A stretch of 64,000 nucleotides of DNA from Prostheceraeus crozeri (lineage: Eukaryota > Platyhelminthes > Polycladida > Euryleptidae): contig CAJQUW010002005.1 in assembly GCA_907163375.1 (NCBI GenBank), positions 106,613-170,612 on the forward strand, written 5' to 3'. The notes below the pieces were generated by a model. It saw only the letters and a list, made by a program, of their open reading frames with translations. It ran no database searches and was not told the DNA's origin. How positions within the stretch are numbered: the stretch's first letter is position 1; each line of letters starts with the position of its first letter. This document shows positions 35,804 to 48,306 of this stretch, piece after piece. A program made the position numbers and the translations under genes.

Positions 35804-36544
35804 CGGGAGCTACTGACACTTTCTTCCTAAATTCGCGCACAAAGGGCTTAATAGCATGGATTTGTAGATCTTGAAACGCTGAACACAAAAATCAAATTCT
35901 TGAGTGTCAGAGCCAGTCGCTTTCGGTTATAGGTAAGGTTGAAGGATTCCCTTTGGAATCCAATGGTAAAATTCAAGAGATATCTATGGATTGTGAAACA
36001 CTTGTCAATTTTCGTACATTTTCTTTTGCAGAAAAGAAACTATTTATCAGAATGCCATGAAATTTGAAACATGGTTGAGTTCAGAACATCAACTTCGATA
36101 TAAAAGAGTGAAGTTCAGTATTTGATGTCTGACAGTCTCTACAAAATGAGTAAATTTCATGTTTTGACTTAATTTTGGCAATTTTACTCATTTTTTAGAG
36201 ACTCTCAGACATCAAATACTGAATCATGTGACTCACTTCAACTTTTATATCGAAGTTGATGTTCTGAACTCAACCATGTTTCAAATTTCATGGCATTCTG
36301 ATAAATAGTTTCTTTTCTGCAAAAGAAAATGTACGAAAATTGACAAGTGTTTCACAATCCATAGATATCTCTTGAATTTTACCATTGGATTCCAAAGGGA
36401 ATCCTTCAACCTTACCTATAACCAAAAGCGACTGGCTCTGACACTCAAGAATTTGATTTTTGTGGTCAGCGTTTCAAGATCTACAAATCCATGCTATTAA
36501 GCCCTTTGTGCGCGAATTTAGGAAGAAAGTGTCAGTAGCTCCCG
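35804..36544. repeat. Long foldback: near-perfect inverted repeat, 351/362-bp arms, 28-nt loop
   Basis: The left arm (35804-36154) and the reverse complement of the right arm (36183-36544) match almost throughout; the outer tips read CGGGAGCTACTGACAC. The differences I see are a handful of single-base changes and one length difference of about 11 bases near 36110 and 36225. The loop is 36155-36182. There is no gene inside and no clear target duplication outside. A transcript across it would fold into a ~350-bp double-stranded hairpin. It could be a foldback transposon or MITE, or an inverted duplication feeding small RNAs. Confidence 0.93.
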
Positions 36545-37009
36545 GACTACTTGTAAATTTACATGTTTGTTCCATTGCTTTATCAGGGCACGTCAGGGCT
36601 CAACATTTCAGACTGGACATTCTCGCTTCAAAGATGCGTGTGGCTTGCAATTTTCATCCTCTCGAAAGAAAATCGTTCAAAAATCGACTCATCTGCTGAG
36701 GTATCTTAGCAAGATTCGTTGCTACTCAAGTACACATCCATAAATTTCTTTGTCAAGAATCTTTTTTGTTTGGTCATTGCAGTATTTTGTCTGCATTCTT
36801 GCCTTCACAAAATACATCATGTTGTATGAAAAGTGATATACTTGCAAGTTGCATGATTGTTTTTGCTTGCATCATTTTCTTCGACGTTTAAATTGTACAT
36901 CGATTGCTCCAGTACTCTGGTACATCCAGTCACGTATGTGGATTTCAATGGACTCTGTACAATCTTGGAAAATCGGAATTCCGAAATCCTTCAAGATCTT
37001 TCTATTTCT
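36545..37009 (+). other. Short spacer between foldback and minisatellite
   Basis: About 460 bases of A+T-rich sequence with no recognised feature. Confidence 0.4.
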
Positions 37010-38165
37010 TCTAAGCGGAAAATGACGCAGAATAAAGATGCCTGAAATAGGAAGCTGACGCGTAACACAGAAGCCTGACTTGGAAAATGACGCGGAATTA
37101 AGATGACTGAGATATGAAGGTGACGCGGAATGAAGATGTCTGAAATAGGAAAATGACGCGGAATTAAGATGCCTGAGATAGGAAGGTGACGCGGAATGAA
37201 GATGTCTGAGATCGGAAAATGACGAGGAATAAAGATGTCTGAAATAGGGAAGTGACGCGGAATGAAAATGCCTGAAATAGGAAAATGACGAGGAACTAAG
37301 ATGCCTGAGCTTGGAAAATGACGAGGAATGAAGATGCCTGAGATGGGAAAGTGACGAGGAATGAAGATGACTGAGATGGGAAAGTGACGAGGAATGAAGA
37401 TGCCTGAGCTTGGAAAATGACGAGGAATGAAGATGCCTGAGATGGGAAAATGACGCGGAATGAAGATGTCTGAGCTTGGAAAATGACGCGGAATGAAGAT
37501 GCCTGAGATGGGAAAGTGACGAGGAATGAAGATGCCTGAAATAGGGAAGTGACGCGGAATGAAGATGCCTGAGATGGGAAAGTGACGAGGAATGAAGATG
37601 ACTGAGATGGGAAAATGACGCGGAATGAAGATGTCTGAGCTTGGAAAATGACGAGGAATGAAGATGCCTGAGATGGGAAAGTGACGAGGAATGAAGATGC
37701 CTGAGATGGGAAAGTGACGAGGAATGTAGATGCCTGAGAAGGGAAAATGACGAGGAATGAAGATGCCTGAAATGGGAAAGTGACGATGAATGAAGATGCC
37801 TGAAATAGGGAAAATGACGCGGAATGAAGATGTCTGAGCTTGGAAAATGACGAGGAATGAAGATGCCTGAGATGGGAAAGTGACGAGGAATGAAGATGCC
37901 TGAGATGGGAAAGTGACGAGGAATGAAGATGCCTGAGAAGGGAAAATGACGAGGAATGAAGATGCCTGAAATGGGAAAGTGACGATGAATGAAGATGCCT
38001 GAAATAGGGAAGTGACGCGGAATGAAGATGCCTGAGAAGGGAAAATGACGAGGAATTAAGATGCCTGAGACAGGAAAATGGCGCGGAAGTAAGGTACCTA
38101 AGCTTGGAAAATGTAATTGAATTAAGATTCTTTAGCGCTGAAAATGACGCTGGTTTATAATACCT
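37010..38165. repeat. Minisatellite, 33-bp unit, about 34 copies, with higher-order repeats
   Basis: The consensus unit contains TGACGAGGAATGAAGATG followed by CCTGAGATGGGAAAG (33 bp). Unit variants carry GACGCGG, GTCTGAGCTTGG or GAAATAGGG. The edges decay at about 37010-37080 and 38090-38165. A six-unit block of 199 bp (37616-37814) is repeated directly after itself (37815 to about 38011) with very few differences, a recent amplification. Each unit has a TGA in all three plus frames, so it is not plus-strand coding. The minus strand is largely open but has no start codon. Confidence 0.95.
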
Positions 38166-39424
38166 AAGCGCTTAAAATATCTTCACCAATAACTAGATGA
38201 ATGAATATTTACAGAAATCGGCTGTTATGCAGTGATGCAGGAAATCTGATCGTGTAATTATTAACTTTTTAGAAAGTATTTCGATGGATGATTTTTATTC
38301 CTATTTCAGGATTTCGCTGTCTTGACTTCGAAACATGCCTAAAACCGCCGTCCTGTCGTTTCTTGTAATAAGAATCTCATTTGAAAATCTCATCTAATCG
38401 CCTGAACATCAACAAAATTCCAAAGTGCTATGTTCTCTAATTCACTCATTCCTCTTTCCTAAGAGTTGGCGGGAGAGAGGATTCCAGTTCCAAGCCACCG
38501 AAAAATTCCTTCATTGATTTTAAAGCATGAAAAATTCAATGACATTGTTGAGGGATGTTTTCCAAGAGTTGCGCCTGCGTAGAGGATGCCTGTTGCGCCA
38601 TCCCACTTGTAAATCACGGATATCTTTGATCTGCACGACAGCTTTGTCTTCTGCTGGAATGTATCATAAGTTCTTCTGAACTTTCATTTCCGATAGAAGT
38701 TGACGAATTTCATCGTCACTGTCCTTCATTGTTCACATCTATCTTACAGAGTACCCTTGACCTGCGACCACTCTCACAGAAAGATATGAATGTGACTTCT
38801 TCCCTCAAATTGCTGACAGATTTGACTGCATTGTCTACGAAATTCCTTCTCATTAAAGTAATATGAGACAGTCTATGCGAGAGGCGCCCGAAGAGATCAA
38901 ACGTGGCGAGCTCAAGTACGGGAAAACTGATGAGGTGACTGTCAGACAGACATGCTGCACATATCTGGCCTTGCTGACATCAATGTGTGCTGGACAGAAA
39001 ACCAATATCTTCTAAGCAGAGTTTCAATCACTTTTATTTATCGGCAAAGATCACAGAAGTTGAGATTTCATACTTGTTAATATCGCAGTGAATGTTTAGT
39101 GTATTAAATGCAATTATCAATGAAAGTAAATGCTGAGTCAACCTTGTCCAAACCGATCTGTGAGGCGCGTCGGCAATCCGGGGATGTATTGGATGTATTT
39201 TCCCCCTCCCTTTCTTTAATTCCTGAATCAGAACTAAATGAAGGCCAAGTAAGAATTCCTTGGTGTTTGCTTACTGAATGGTCAAATTGAGTTTCAAAAT
39301 AATTGAGCTTTATTATTAATAACCGACTATGTTAAAATGCATGAAGAAATTACTTTTGCAAACTAACAGTATTGGGGTTTTTGAAGTAATTGTATCATTT
39401 TGCTGTTCTCTATTTATATGCTGA
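38166..39424. other. Single-copy-looking spacer between two minisatellites
   Basis: About 1.26 kb without tandem repeats or a gene I recognise. Confidence 0.4.
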
Positions 39425-42400
39425 GAAACATTGACTCAGCTACTTCATATTGATGCTGAGATGCTTGGACTCAATTTCCTCATACACGCATATATTTCCA
39501 AAGAAGCTGTATTCTCACATTAATACTGAGAAACATGGACTCAACTCCATAATATTAATACTGAGAAACATGGACTTCATTAATACTGAGAAATGTGGAG
39601 TGAACTACGTCACATTAATACTGAGAAACATGGACTTCATTAATAATGAGAAATGTGGAGTGAACTACGTCACATTAATACTGAGAAACATGGACTCAAC
39701 TCCATAATATTAATACTGAGAAACATGGACTTCATTAATACTGAGAAATGTGGAGTGAACTACGTCACATTAATACTGAGAAACATGGACTTCATTAATA
39801 ATGAGAAATGTGGAGTGAACTACGTCACATTAATACTGAGAAACATGGACTCAACTCCATAATATTAATACTGAGAAACATGGACTTCATTAATACTGAG
39901 AAATGTGGAGTGAACTACGTCACATTAATACTGAGAAACATGGACTTCATTAATAATGAGAAATGTGGAGTGAACTACGTCACATTAATACTGAGAAACA
40001 TGGACTTCATTAATAATGAGAAATGTGGAGTGAACTACGTCACATTAATACTGAGAAACATGGACTTCATTAATAATGAGAAATGTGGAGTGAACTACGT
40101 CACATTAATACTGAGAAACATGGACTTCATTAATAATGAGAAATGTGGAGTGAACTACGTCACATTAATACTGAGAAACGTGGACTCAACTCCATAATAT
40201 TAATACTGAGAAACATGGACTCAACTCCATAATATTAATACTGAGAAACATGGACTTCATTAATACTGAGAAACATGGACTCAACTCCATAATATTAATA
40301 CTGAGAAACGTGGACTCAACTCCATAATATTAATACTGAGAAACATGGACTTCATTAATACTGAGAAACGTGGACTCAACTCCATAATATTAATACTGAG
40401 AAACATGGACTTCATTAATACTGAGAAACATGGACTTCATTAATACTGAGAAACATGGACTCAACTCCATAATATTAATACTGAGAAACATGGACTTCAT
40501 TAATACTGAGAAACATGGACTTCATTAATACTGAGAAACATGGACTTCATTAATACTGAGAAACGTGGACTCAACTACATAATATTAATACTGAGAAACG
40601 TGGACTTCATTAATAATGAGAAACGTGGACTTCATTAATACTGAGAAACATGGACTCAACTCCATAATATTAATACTGAGAAACATGGACTTCATTAATA
40701 CTGAGAAACGTGGACTTCATTAATACTGAGAAACGTGGACTCAACTCCATAATATTAATACTGAGAAACGTGGACTTCATTAATAATGAGAAACGTGGAC
40801 TTCATTAATACTGAGAAACATGGACTCAACTCCATAATATTAATACTGAGAAACATGGACTTCATTAATACTGAGAAACATGGACTCAACTCCATAATAT
40901 TAATACTGAGAAACATGGACTTCATTAATACTGAGAAACATGGACTTCATTAATACTGAGAAACGTGGACTTCATTAATAATGAGAAACGTGGACTTCAT
41001 TAATACTGAGAAACATGGACTCAACTCCATAATATTAATACTGAGAAACATGGACTTCATTAATACTGAGAAACGTGGACTTCATTAATAATGAGAAACG
41101 TGGACTTCATTAATACTGAGAAACATGGACTCAACTCCATAATATTAATACTGAGAAACATGGACTTCATTAATACTGAGAAACGTGGACTTCATTAATA
41201 CTGAGAAACATGGACTCAACTCCATAATATTAATACTGAGAAACATGGACTTCATTAATACTGAGAAACGTGGACTTCATTAATAATGAGAAACGTGGAC
41301 TTCATTAATACTGAGAAACATGGACTCAACTCCATAATATTAATACTGAGAAACATGGACTTCATTAATACTGAGAAACATGGACTTCATTAATACTGAG
41401 AAACGTGGACTCAACTACATAATATTAATACTGAGAAACGTGGACTTCATTAATAATGAGAAACATGGACTTCATTAATACTGAGAAACATGGACTCAAC
41501 TCCATAATATTAATACTGAGAAACATGGACTTCATTAATACTGAGAAACATGGACTTCATTAATACTGAGAAACGTGGACTTCATTAATAATGAGAAACG
41601 TGGACTTCATTAATACTGAGAAACATGGACTCAACTCCATAATATTAATACTGAGAAACATGGACTTCATTAATACTGAGAAATGTGGACTCAACTCCAT
41701 AATATTAATACTGAGAAACATGGACTTCATTAATACTGAGAAACATGGACTTCATTAATACTGAGAAACGTGAACTCAACTACGTCACATTAATACTGAG
41801 AAACATGGACTCAACTCCATAATATTAATACTGAGAAACATGGACTTCATTAATACTGAGAAACGTGGACTCAACTCCATAATATTAATACTGAGAAACA
41901 TGGACTTCATTAATACTGAGAAACGTGGACTCAACTCCATAATATTAATACTGAGAAACATGGACTTCATTAATACTGAGAAACATGGACTCAACTCCAT
42001 AATATTAATACTGAGAAACATGGACTCAACTCCATAATATTAATACTGAGAAACGTGAACTCAACTACGTCTCATTAATACTGAGAAACATGGACTCAAC
42101 TCCATAATATTAATACTGAGAAACATGGACTTCATTAATACTGAGAAACATGGACTCAACTCCATAATATTAATACTGAGAAACATGGACTCAATTATCT
42201 CATGTTGATGTTGGGAAACATGGACTCAAATACAAAACATTAATGCTGAGAAACATGGATTTAACTCCATAATATTAATACTGAGAAACATGGACTCAAC
42301 TACATACATTAATGCCGAGAAACATGCACTCAACTGCGTCACATTAATACTGAGAAACATGGACTCAATTATCTCATATTGATGTTGGGAAACATGGACT

Positions 42401-42500
42401 CAAATACAAAACATTAATGCTGAGAAGCATGCCCACAACTACATATTATTGATACTGAGAAGCACGAACTCAATTACATATTAGTGATGCTGAGAATCAT
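39425..42500. repeat. Minisatellite of mixed 25-bp and 35-bp units, ~3.1 kb, higher-order structure
   Basis: The 35-bp unit is ATTAATACTGAGAAACATGG then ACTCAACTCCATAAT; the 25-bp unit is the same head ending ACTTC. A third 35-bp variant ends GTGAACTACGTCAC. Units are ordered into larger repeats: a 155-bp block (35+25+35+25+35) repeats near 39536-39860, then a 60-bp block (25+35) repeats several times at about 39935-40180. The outer units near 39430 and 42190-42500 are diverged. Open frames across the array arise because 60 bp is a multiple of three; they are not genes. Confidence 0.96.
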
Positions 42501-42725
42501 GAATTCTCTTTCCTTCATCGCTCTGAAACATTTGCTGAAATATTTCTTAATTTTGCTAAAGTAAACAGCGAATTGTTGACCTTCGCCGTACAGTTGTTGT
42601 TCAGCGATTTTTTTCATTCCGTTTGTATTATTTCTATCAAATGTGATCTGAGTGCTTACGTCCTGATCTGATGTGTCTCTTTCTGTTAGTGTCGGCTCAG
42701 AATTTGCGCCGTTGGTGTCTCCCAT
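42474..42725 (-). CDS. Hypothetical short open frame abutting the minisatellite
   Basis: This 83-codon frame begins at an ATG in a good context (CACCAATGG) and reads MGDTNGANSEPTLTERDTSD at its N-terminus, polar and charged, then a basic region with AVYFSKIKKYFSKCF. The last ten or so residues are encoded by a decayed unit of the adjacent minisatellite, which argues against a conserved C-terminus. I do not recognise the product. It could be a chance frame or the first exon of a minus-strand gene. Low confidence. Confidence 0.18.
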   Translation of the reverse strand: MGDTNGANSEPTLTERDTSDQDVSTQITFDRNNTNGMKKIAEQQLYGEGQQFAVYFSKIKKYFSKCFRAMKEREFMILSITNM

Positions 42726-45700
42726 TGGTGAAGTGGGAAGAATTTGACGAGAAGTCGATCTGAGTTGGCATTTTGTCTCCAGTGACCGTTCTACTGCCTG
42801 TCTGGAGGAGGACAGATGTCAGCGGGCCAGTTTGTTGGCCTCATGAGAGAGAGAAATGATGGACGTTGTCTGTCTACATTGCTCGACACGTCTTGGGTTA
42901 GAGAGTGCGGAGTCTGAAATTCGAGACTGGTCCGACAGACAGGGGCAGACAGAAGGGATTAGTTCCAAATCGTCCATGTCATATTGGACGCCGGAATTCT
43001 TAGTTTCGTCTCATCTATGAGTCATGTCTCGAGCGGTGAAGGCAAACACGAGGACGTGACAGCAATGCTCCTTGACTATTTCGGATGTCTTCACTTTAAT
43101 GTGAGTCATTTGAAGAGATTAACTTAGGACTCGAGGCCTGGATTTCTTCCTTTGAATTGTCTTAAATAACATGAGCATTGAGATCTAGATCGACTTTCAC
43201 TTTATTTGGGTGGAGATGCGAATAGGATATCGGATTTCTTGCATTCTTAAGTGAATAGTGTAAATGCTGTTCGAAACCATGTAGAAGTTTATTGACTTCC
43301 TGGGAATGGAAATTCTTTTCTTTCGTGTAAATATTTTGTCTGAGACATCTTTGGATCTGCATGACGGAAATCTGACTTACATGTTCTTTTACTAGGCCTA
43401 TATCAAGTGCTTCACTGAAATTAAGTCACTTTGAATATTTACATATTGGAGAATATTCGTCTTTTAAGGAGCAATAGAAATCCAACAGCCGTAAGTACAT
43501 TCATGCAAAGATGCGAATAAAGGATGACATAAGGACCATAACGGGGACGATGAAGAAACATGTTAACAGCAGGAGATTAAGAGAATGAGATTTTTAGGAT
43601 TTGTCCGAATGCAGATTATACAATTTCTGCTTCTGATATTTAAGGAAATCATAAATTCCGATTTTTATTGTTCATTCTGCGATTGCATATAGCAGCATTC
43701 ATCAGACATGCTCAATATTATCAATATACGTGTATAAATATCGTGATTCTGTCGCATATGCAAAACAATTTGCTAAAATGAAGTACCGTGTCTCTTGTCA
43801 GGAGTTTGTAGTATTAGCCACCTTCGAATAGTAGCCGAGGCTAGCAGCCTAAGTCTGGAGGCACACAGAATAAACCAGAAAAATACATGATATTTTTCTA
43901 ATCTTTGTAAGAGCATTGGTATTAAGAAAGACGCACTACATCACAATAAGAAACGAAGCACATATACATGCACATTTTGTACAACAAACAAAACATTAGA
44001 TAAAGTGCGAAATCATTACAACGTCGTTTCTATTGAACATCATCGCCCAAAGATTCTCACCAGGATGGCGACTTACGGCTTATTTTGCTTGCGATTTTTC
44101 ATTGAAACTTAGGTGTTGGAACTCTATTTGCATCTTATGGCTAACGACTTATCGTACGTGCCTCCGGTCTAAGCTACTAATCTAGGCAACTAGATCATGC
44201 CGTCTACATCTGTGCATGCAGGTTGCTGTTTGATATTTGCATTTATTACAGTTGCATTTTAATGCAATATCTTCATTTGATGCATGCATCCATGTATGTA
44301 TGGGTACGTACCAGTAGGACATGATCAAAAATAAGTTACCGAGTGGATTAAAATATTCAGTATAAGCCACTTGATAGCGTAAAATAAGTGGTCATAAGTT
44401 CTGATTATCAACATGACTTTAAATTAAAAGGTAAGTATCCATGTACACTTAGGATGTCCAAATTGCATTATCAATATCAAATGTTGTGTCAGAAATGCTG
44501 GCAATGGGCTGCTGTCAGAACCCGGTTTACACACCGCTTTTATCTAATACATACTATTCGACTCTATGATTTTATGTCGCTTTATTCAACTTTGCTAAGC
44601 TAGGTCAATGAGTTTGCAGTGGTCTTAATGATATGTTATCGTCAATATATCTTATTGACATAGTACTATGCGCAAACATGAAAAATTGCTAAAATTGCCA
44701 TGGATCAGATATAAGGCTTTTTATTAGCAGCCGCAGCCATGAACTACAGCCTCAGCAGATTATCAAGTTTGATGCGTGCAACATGCAGATAACATCATAA
44801 TTTCTGAATTTATTGTTTGAGAACTATTAAGGTTTTCTTTAGCCCTTTTAAATTGCGGTTAGTTATCCCTCAATATATCAAAAAGTTGTTCTTTCAAATG
44901 TACAAAGATCTAAAGCAAGCAAATACTCCTTTTGGTAATTTTGCAGTTGGCCACCAAAAAGGACGGCACAGAAAACGGTTTCTCTTGCCCTCTTCATCTC
45001 CAAATCGGAAGCATTTTCCGCTTAACTTCTGCTTCAATATTTTGTCAGCTTCTGAGCTATCACATGAAGCCTCTTCGCAGACTTTAATTTCAAAAAAGTA
45101 CATTCTGAGAGAGGAAAATTTCTGCTGCTCAATCAAGCGATAGGCGCCCTACCGAGCGATCCACATAACTGATTAAATTAGAAAGTTTGGTTGAATTTGA
45201 CTTCGGTTGGAGCCTCACAAAAGGCCTATCGCTTTACTACTCTTAGTTTTCACGGTACTTTTGGGAAAGATCCGAAATGCCAGTTTTCAAAACTTAAAAT
45301 CATAGATGGATATCAAAATAATAAACTCAATGACATTGGTAGAGATTTATATATGTTTGAGACCATTCAGTTTTAGGCTGACTCTGTGATGCACTTAGAT
45401 GGACCTCAGATAAGATTTTTAGGAAATGAACCAAGATGTTCAATCGAAGACATGAATAATACATCAGAACGAAATGACGCGAATACAGATTTAAATTGAA
45501 ATGAAAGTCAAATTACATAGCACTGAAAGTTGCTGAAGCTAATGCGTCAAATTCAGAAAATGAATGAAAGAATATTTTGAAAAATTTTTATAACCAATTA
45601 CAAAACAAACTATTGCTAAATGTTCCTTATTCGTAAAAGTCGAATCTACGAATATGCGAAATTTATGAATTGATTATAGAATTTTATCGAATTAATTTAA

Positions 45701-45957
45701 TCGTTTTTCATTAATGCTTATTTACTGTGCTTCAATTCAATCAAAATGGGGTAACTCGGAAGCCAAGGATAAGCTCATTTAAAAGAGAATTCGAAATGTA
45801 TTTCCACTGTCACAAAAGCGTGCATGCATTGTGTTTGACATTGTTATACCTTTTCCAGTTCATGTATCGAATCGCTAAATTCAATGTTAAGATTACTCAG
45901 ATCAACAATAGTTCTTCAATTCAGGCATTCAATTGCTAATTTCTGCTGTCATGAATA
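42726..45957. other. No supported feature; slightly G+C-richer at 42726-43130
   Basis: 42726-43130 is richer in G+C than its surroundings and holds no recognised sequence. Beyond it the DNA is A+T-rich. Open frames at 44817-45143 on both strands overlap each other and resemble nothing I know. Confidence 0.35.
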
Positions 45958-46118
45958 CCATTTCAAGTATACAATTTCTCATTTCTATTGTTTAATTGTT
46001 GACGACAGAGACAAGTGAAGTTGCATATCTCAATTCATTAATAATATTCGCAATTCAATGATAGATATCTCTATAAAAGCCAATTTAGCTCCGCAAGTCG
46101 ACTGATAATTTTGCTAAT

Positions 46119-46630
46119 ATGCCAAGAAATCGCATCTCCTTGGTTGACAAACAGAGAATTGCTGCCGCATATTAGCGTAATGAAGACTATGTTGAGACGG
46201 CTAGACAGCTGGGCATCGCGTATGGAACTGCTTATGCGATTGTTCGACGATACCGTGAGCATGGGACTGTTGATCGTCCTCGAGGTGGAGCTAGGAATGT
46301 TCGTTTGGACAATGAGATGGAGGACGCCATAGTGTCCATCACTGAAGAGCATCCTGAGTTCACTTTGGCGCAAATAAATGCTGAGTTGCGACTTCGCCTC
46401 CCAGAGAAGGTGAACATCTGAGACAATTCGGTTGCCAAAGTATTGGACGGACAGCTGATAACGTTGAAACTATTACGTGATGCACCAGAGCAACGGAACT
46501 CAGCAATAGTGAAAGCTGACAGAACATCAATGGCAAACTGGCTGCTCCGAAACGCGCAGATGGAGAAAGTATACATTGATGAAAGCGGCTTTCGTCTGTG
46601 GTTGAGAAGAACTATGGGGCGAGCTCCAGT
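46119..46630 (+). pseudogene. Tc1/IS630-like transposase, N-terminal half (broken)
   Basis: The frame starts MPRNRISLVDKQRIAAAY and continues after a stop with RNEDYVETARQLGIAYGTAY and IVRRYREHGTVDRPRGGARN, the paired helix-turn-helix with the GRPR-like hinge of Tc1-type transposases. A second stop falls after LPEKVNI. It then reads LLRNAQMEKVYIDESGFRLW, where YIDE carries the first catalytic Asp, and RRTMGRAPV, conserved in IS630-like enzymes. The frame is cut at 46630 by the Harbinger element and resumes at 50540. Two in-frame stops (near 46171 and 46420) show it was decaying independently of that insertion. Confidence 0.85.
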
Positions 46631-46830
46631 GCCCGTATTCAGGAACAAGGTAATACCCGATTTTTAGTGGGTATTATCTACTTTTGTCGAGGTATTACCT
46701 AATTTGGTATACTTGAAGGAAAAGCAGGTATTACCTAGTAGGTAATATCTACGATTTTTTGGAGAAGACCCTTCTACCCTACTACCCTTCTCCAAACTCG
46801 GTAGGTATTACCTATTCCTGTGTTTGACAG
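46631..46830. repeat. Left subterminal repeats of the Harbinger element
   Basis: The palindromic core GGTATTACC or GGTAATACC, often followed by TA, recurs several times within the first ~190 bases (near 46649, 46701, 46731, 46739 and 46801). The right end has the same motif repeatedly at about 50418-50520. Such subterminal arrays are the usual binding sites for the Myb-like partner or transposase. Confidence 0.75.
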
Positions 46831-46892
46831 TGATTATTGAAGTTTGTTTCAATGTCCATTTCATCAGCTACTGCTCTATTGTGACGACGAAT

Positions 46893-47910
46893 ATGGCTGC
46901 TTTCATGGACATTTCAAATATTCGCTTACCACGGATCAATAAACCAATAATTCATCACTTTGACTCTTACACAGACCAACAATTGATCCAACGATTTCGA
47001 TTCAATCGAGAAGGCATTGAATATTTATCACGTATGTTTGGAAGATCTTCACCGCGAAACCGACAGAAATCGATCAATTCCACCAACGATTTCGGTGATG
47101 GCATCGCTTCGGTACCTCGCTACTGCAGATAGACAGTTGGATGTAGCTGATACTTTTAATTTAAGTCAGCCAACTGTGTCTCGAGTTCTCAATGCATTTA
47201 CACACACTCTCAATAAGCATATTAATCATTTTGTGAAGTTTCCAAGAGAAGAAAGTGATATTAATGAAGCTCAAATCGGTTTCTACAAGATTGCTGGGTT
47301 TCCAAAAGTTGTTTCTGTAGTGGACGGAACACACATCGAACTATCACCCCCAAATGAAAAGGAGCAAGACTTTGTGAACCGCCTTAGCTATCATAGCATC
47401 AACACTCAAATAATGTGTGATCATGCATATCGGATTACTAATGTAGTCGCAAAATGGCCTGGATCAGCACATGACTCTTTCGTCCTCAGAGATAGTGAAG
47501 TTTGGGACACTCTAGAAGAAAATGCCGCTGATGGTTTCGTTTTAGGAGATAGTGCGTATCCGTGCAGACCATGGCTACTCACTCCAATCATAGGACCTTC
47601 TGCACCTGCTGAAATTGCGTACAACAACTCATTAAAGAAAACGCGCGTCAGAGTTGAAATGACAATCGGCAATTTGAAGCGGCGATTCGCAATTTTGCAT
47701 AATCGCGTTCGACTATCACCAGAGAAGACTTGTCAAGTGATTGGAACCTGTGCTATACTTCACAACATAGCCAAGAACTTGAACATGCCAAGTTGTGATG
47801 ATGAAGTCATAGATTTACAGCCCGATTTAGTTCCTTATCAAGGAAATGAAGCCTCTGGATGTTATATGAGGACTCATATAATCAACACCGTTTTTAGTAA
47901 TCACATTTAG
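46893..47910 (+). pseudogene. Harbinger transposase (HARBI1-like), one frame change
   Basis: The N-terminus MAAFMDISNIRLPRINKPI and LIQRFRFNREGIEYLSRMF lies in one frame (46893 to about 47035). The rest lies in the next frame from about 47020: RNRSIPPTISVMASLRYLAT, FNLSQPTVSRVLNAF (helix-turn-helix), then the catalytic blocks VVDGTHIELSPP (first Asp, codon 47323), GDSAYPCRPW (second Asp, codon 47548) and RVRVEMTIGNLKRRFAILHN (the Glu, in VEMT). It ends at the stop 47908-47910. Length and motif spacing match HARBI1-type nucleases. A single frame change separates the two parts; apart from that the domain looks whole, so the copy is young or the shift is a sequencing error. No splice sites explain it. 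Confidence 0.92.
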
Positions 47911-48306
47911 GGCAAATAAGTATACAGCAGTTCGTATTGTCTACCATACACTTTATTCAAATAAATGCGAATGTAGGCCTCGACTTATTGAACTTTTGTC
48001 TTATTTTACTATACAACACTGTATATTGAAAAAAAATATTATTAAGCTTATGGCCTATCCCACTCCCACATGCCCATCATGCCTCATTTTACCAAAATTT
48101 TAAAGTCCAACCTGTAGGCCTACGCGCACATAATTGTAATTTATGATAATGTATATGCGTGCTTATAAATGCTATGTACCAGTAGGATAAAAGGAGTGCA
48201 GGAACTTATACACGCCCATAATTATATTTATATAAGTATCTTTTGCCGGTATGTAAATGAAAAACGAAAGATATCCATCAAAACTTTATTGACAATCTTA
48301 TCGACA
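47911..48306. other. Convergent intergenic spacer of the Harbinger element
   Basis: About 400 A+T-rich bases lie between the 3' ends of the transposase (plus) and the Myb-like gene (minus). AATAAA-like signals occur just after the transposase stop (47960 region). No other feature seen. Confidence 0.5.

Noticed and set aside
39450-40197. Repetitive protein encoded by the 25/35-bp array
   Set aside because: The frame stays open only because the 60-bp block is a multiple of three; it closes as soon as unit order changes and there is no surrounding gene structure.
37010-42500. CRISPR-like arrays
   Set aside because: The units are adjoining tandem repeats with no unique spacers, and the DNA is eukaryotic.
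44817-45143. Overlapping frames on both strands with no stops for about 80-108 codons
   Set aside because: Neither strand gives a recognisable protein and each is the shadow of the other.
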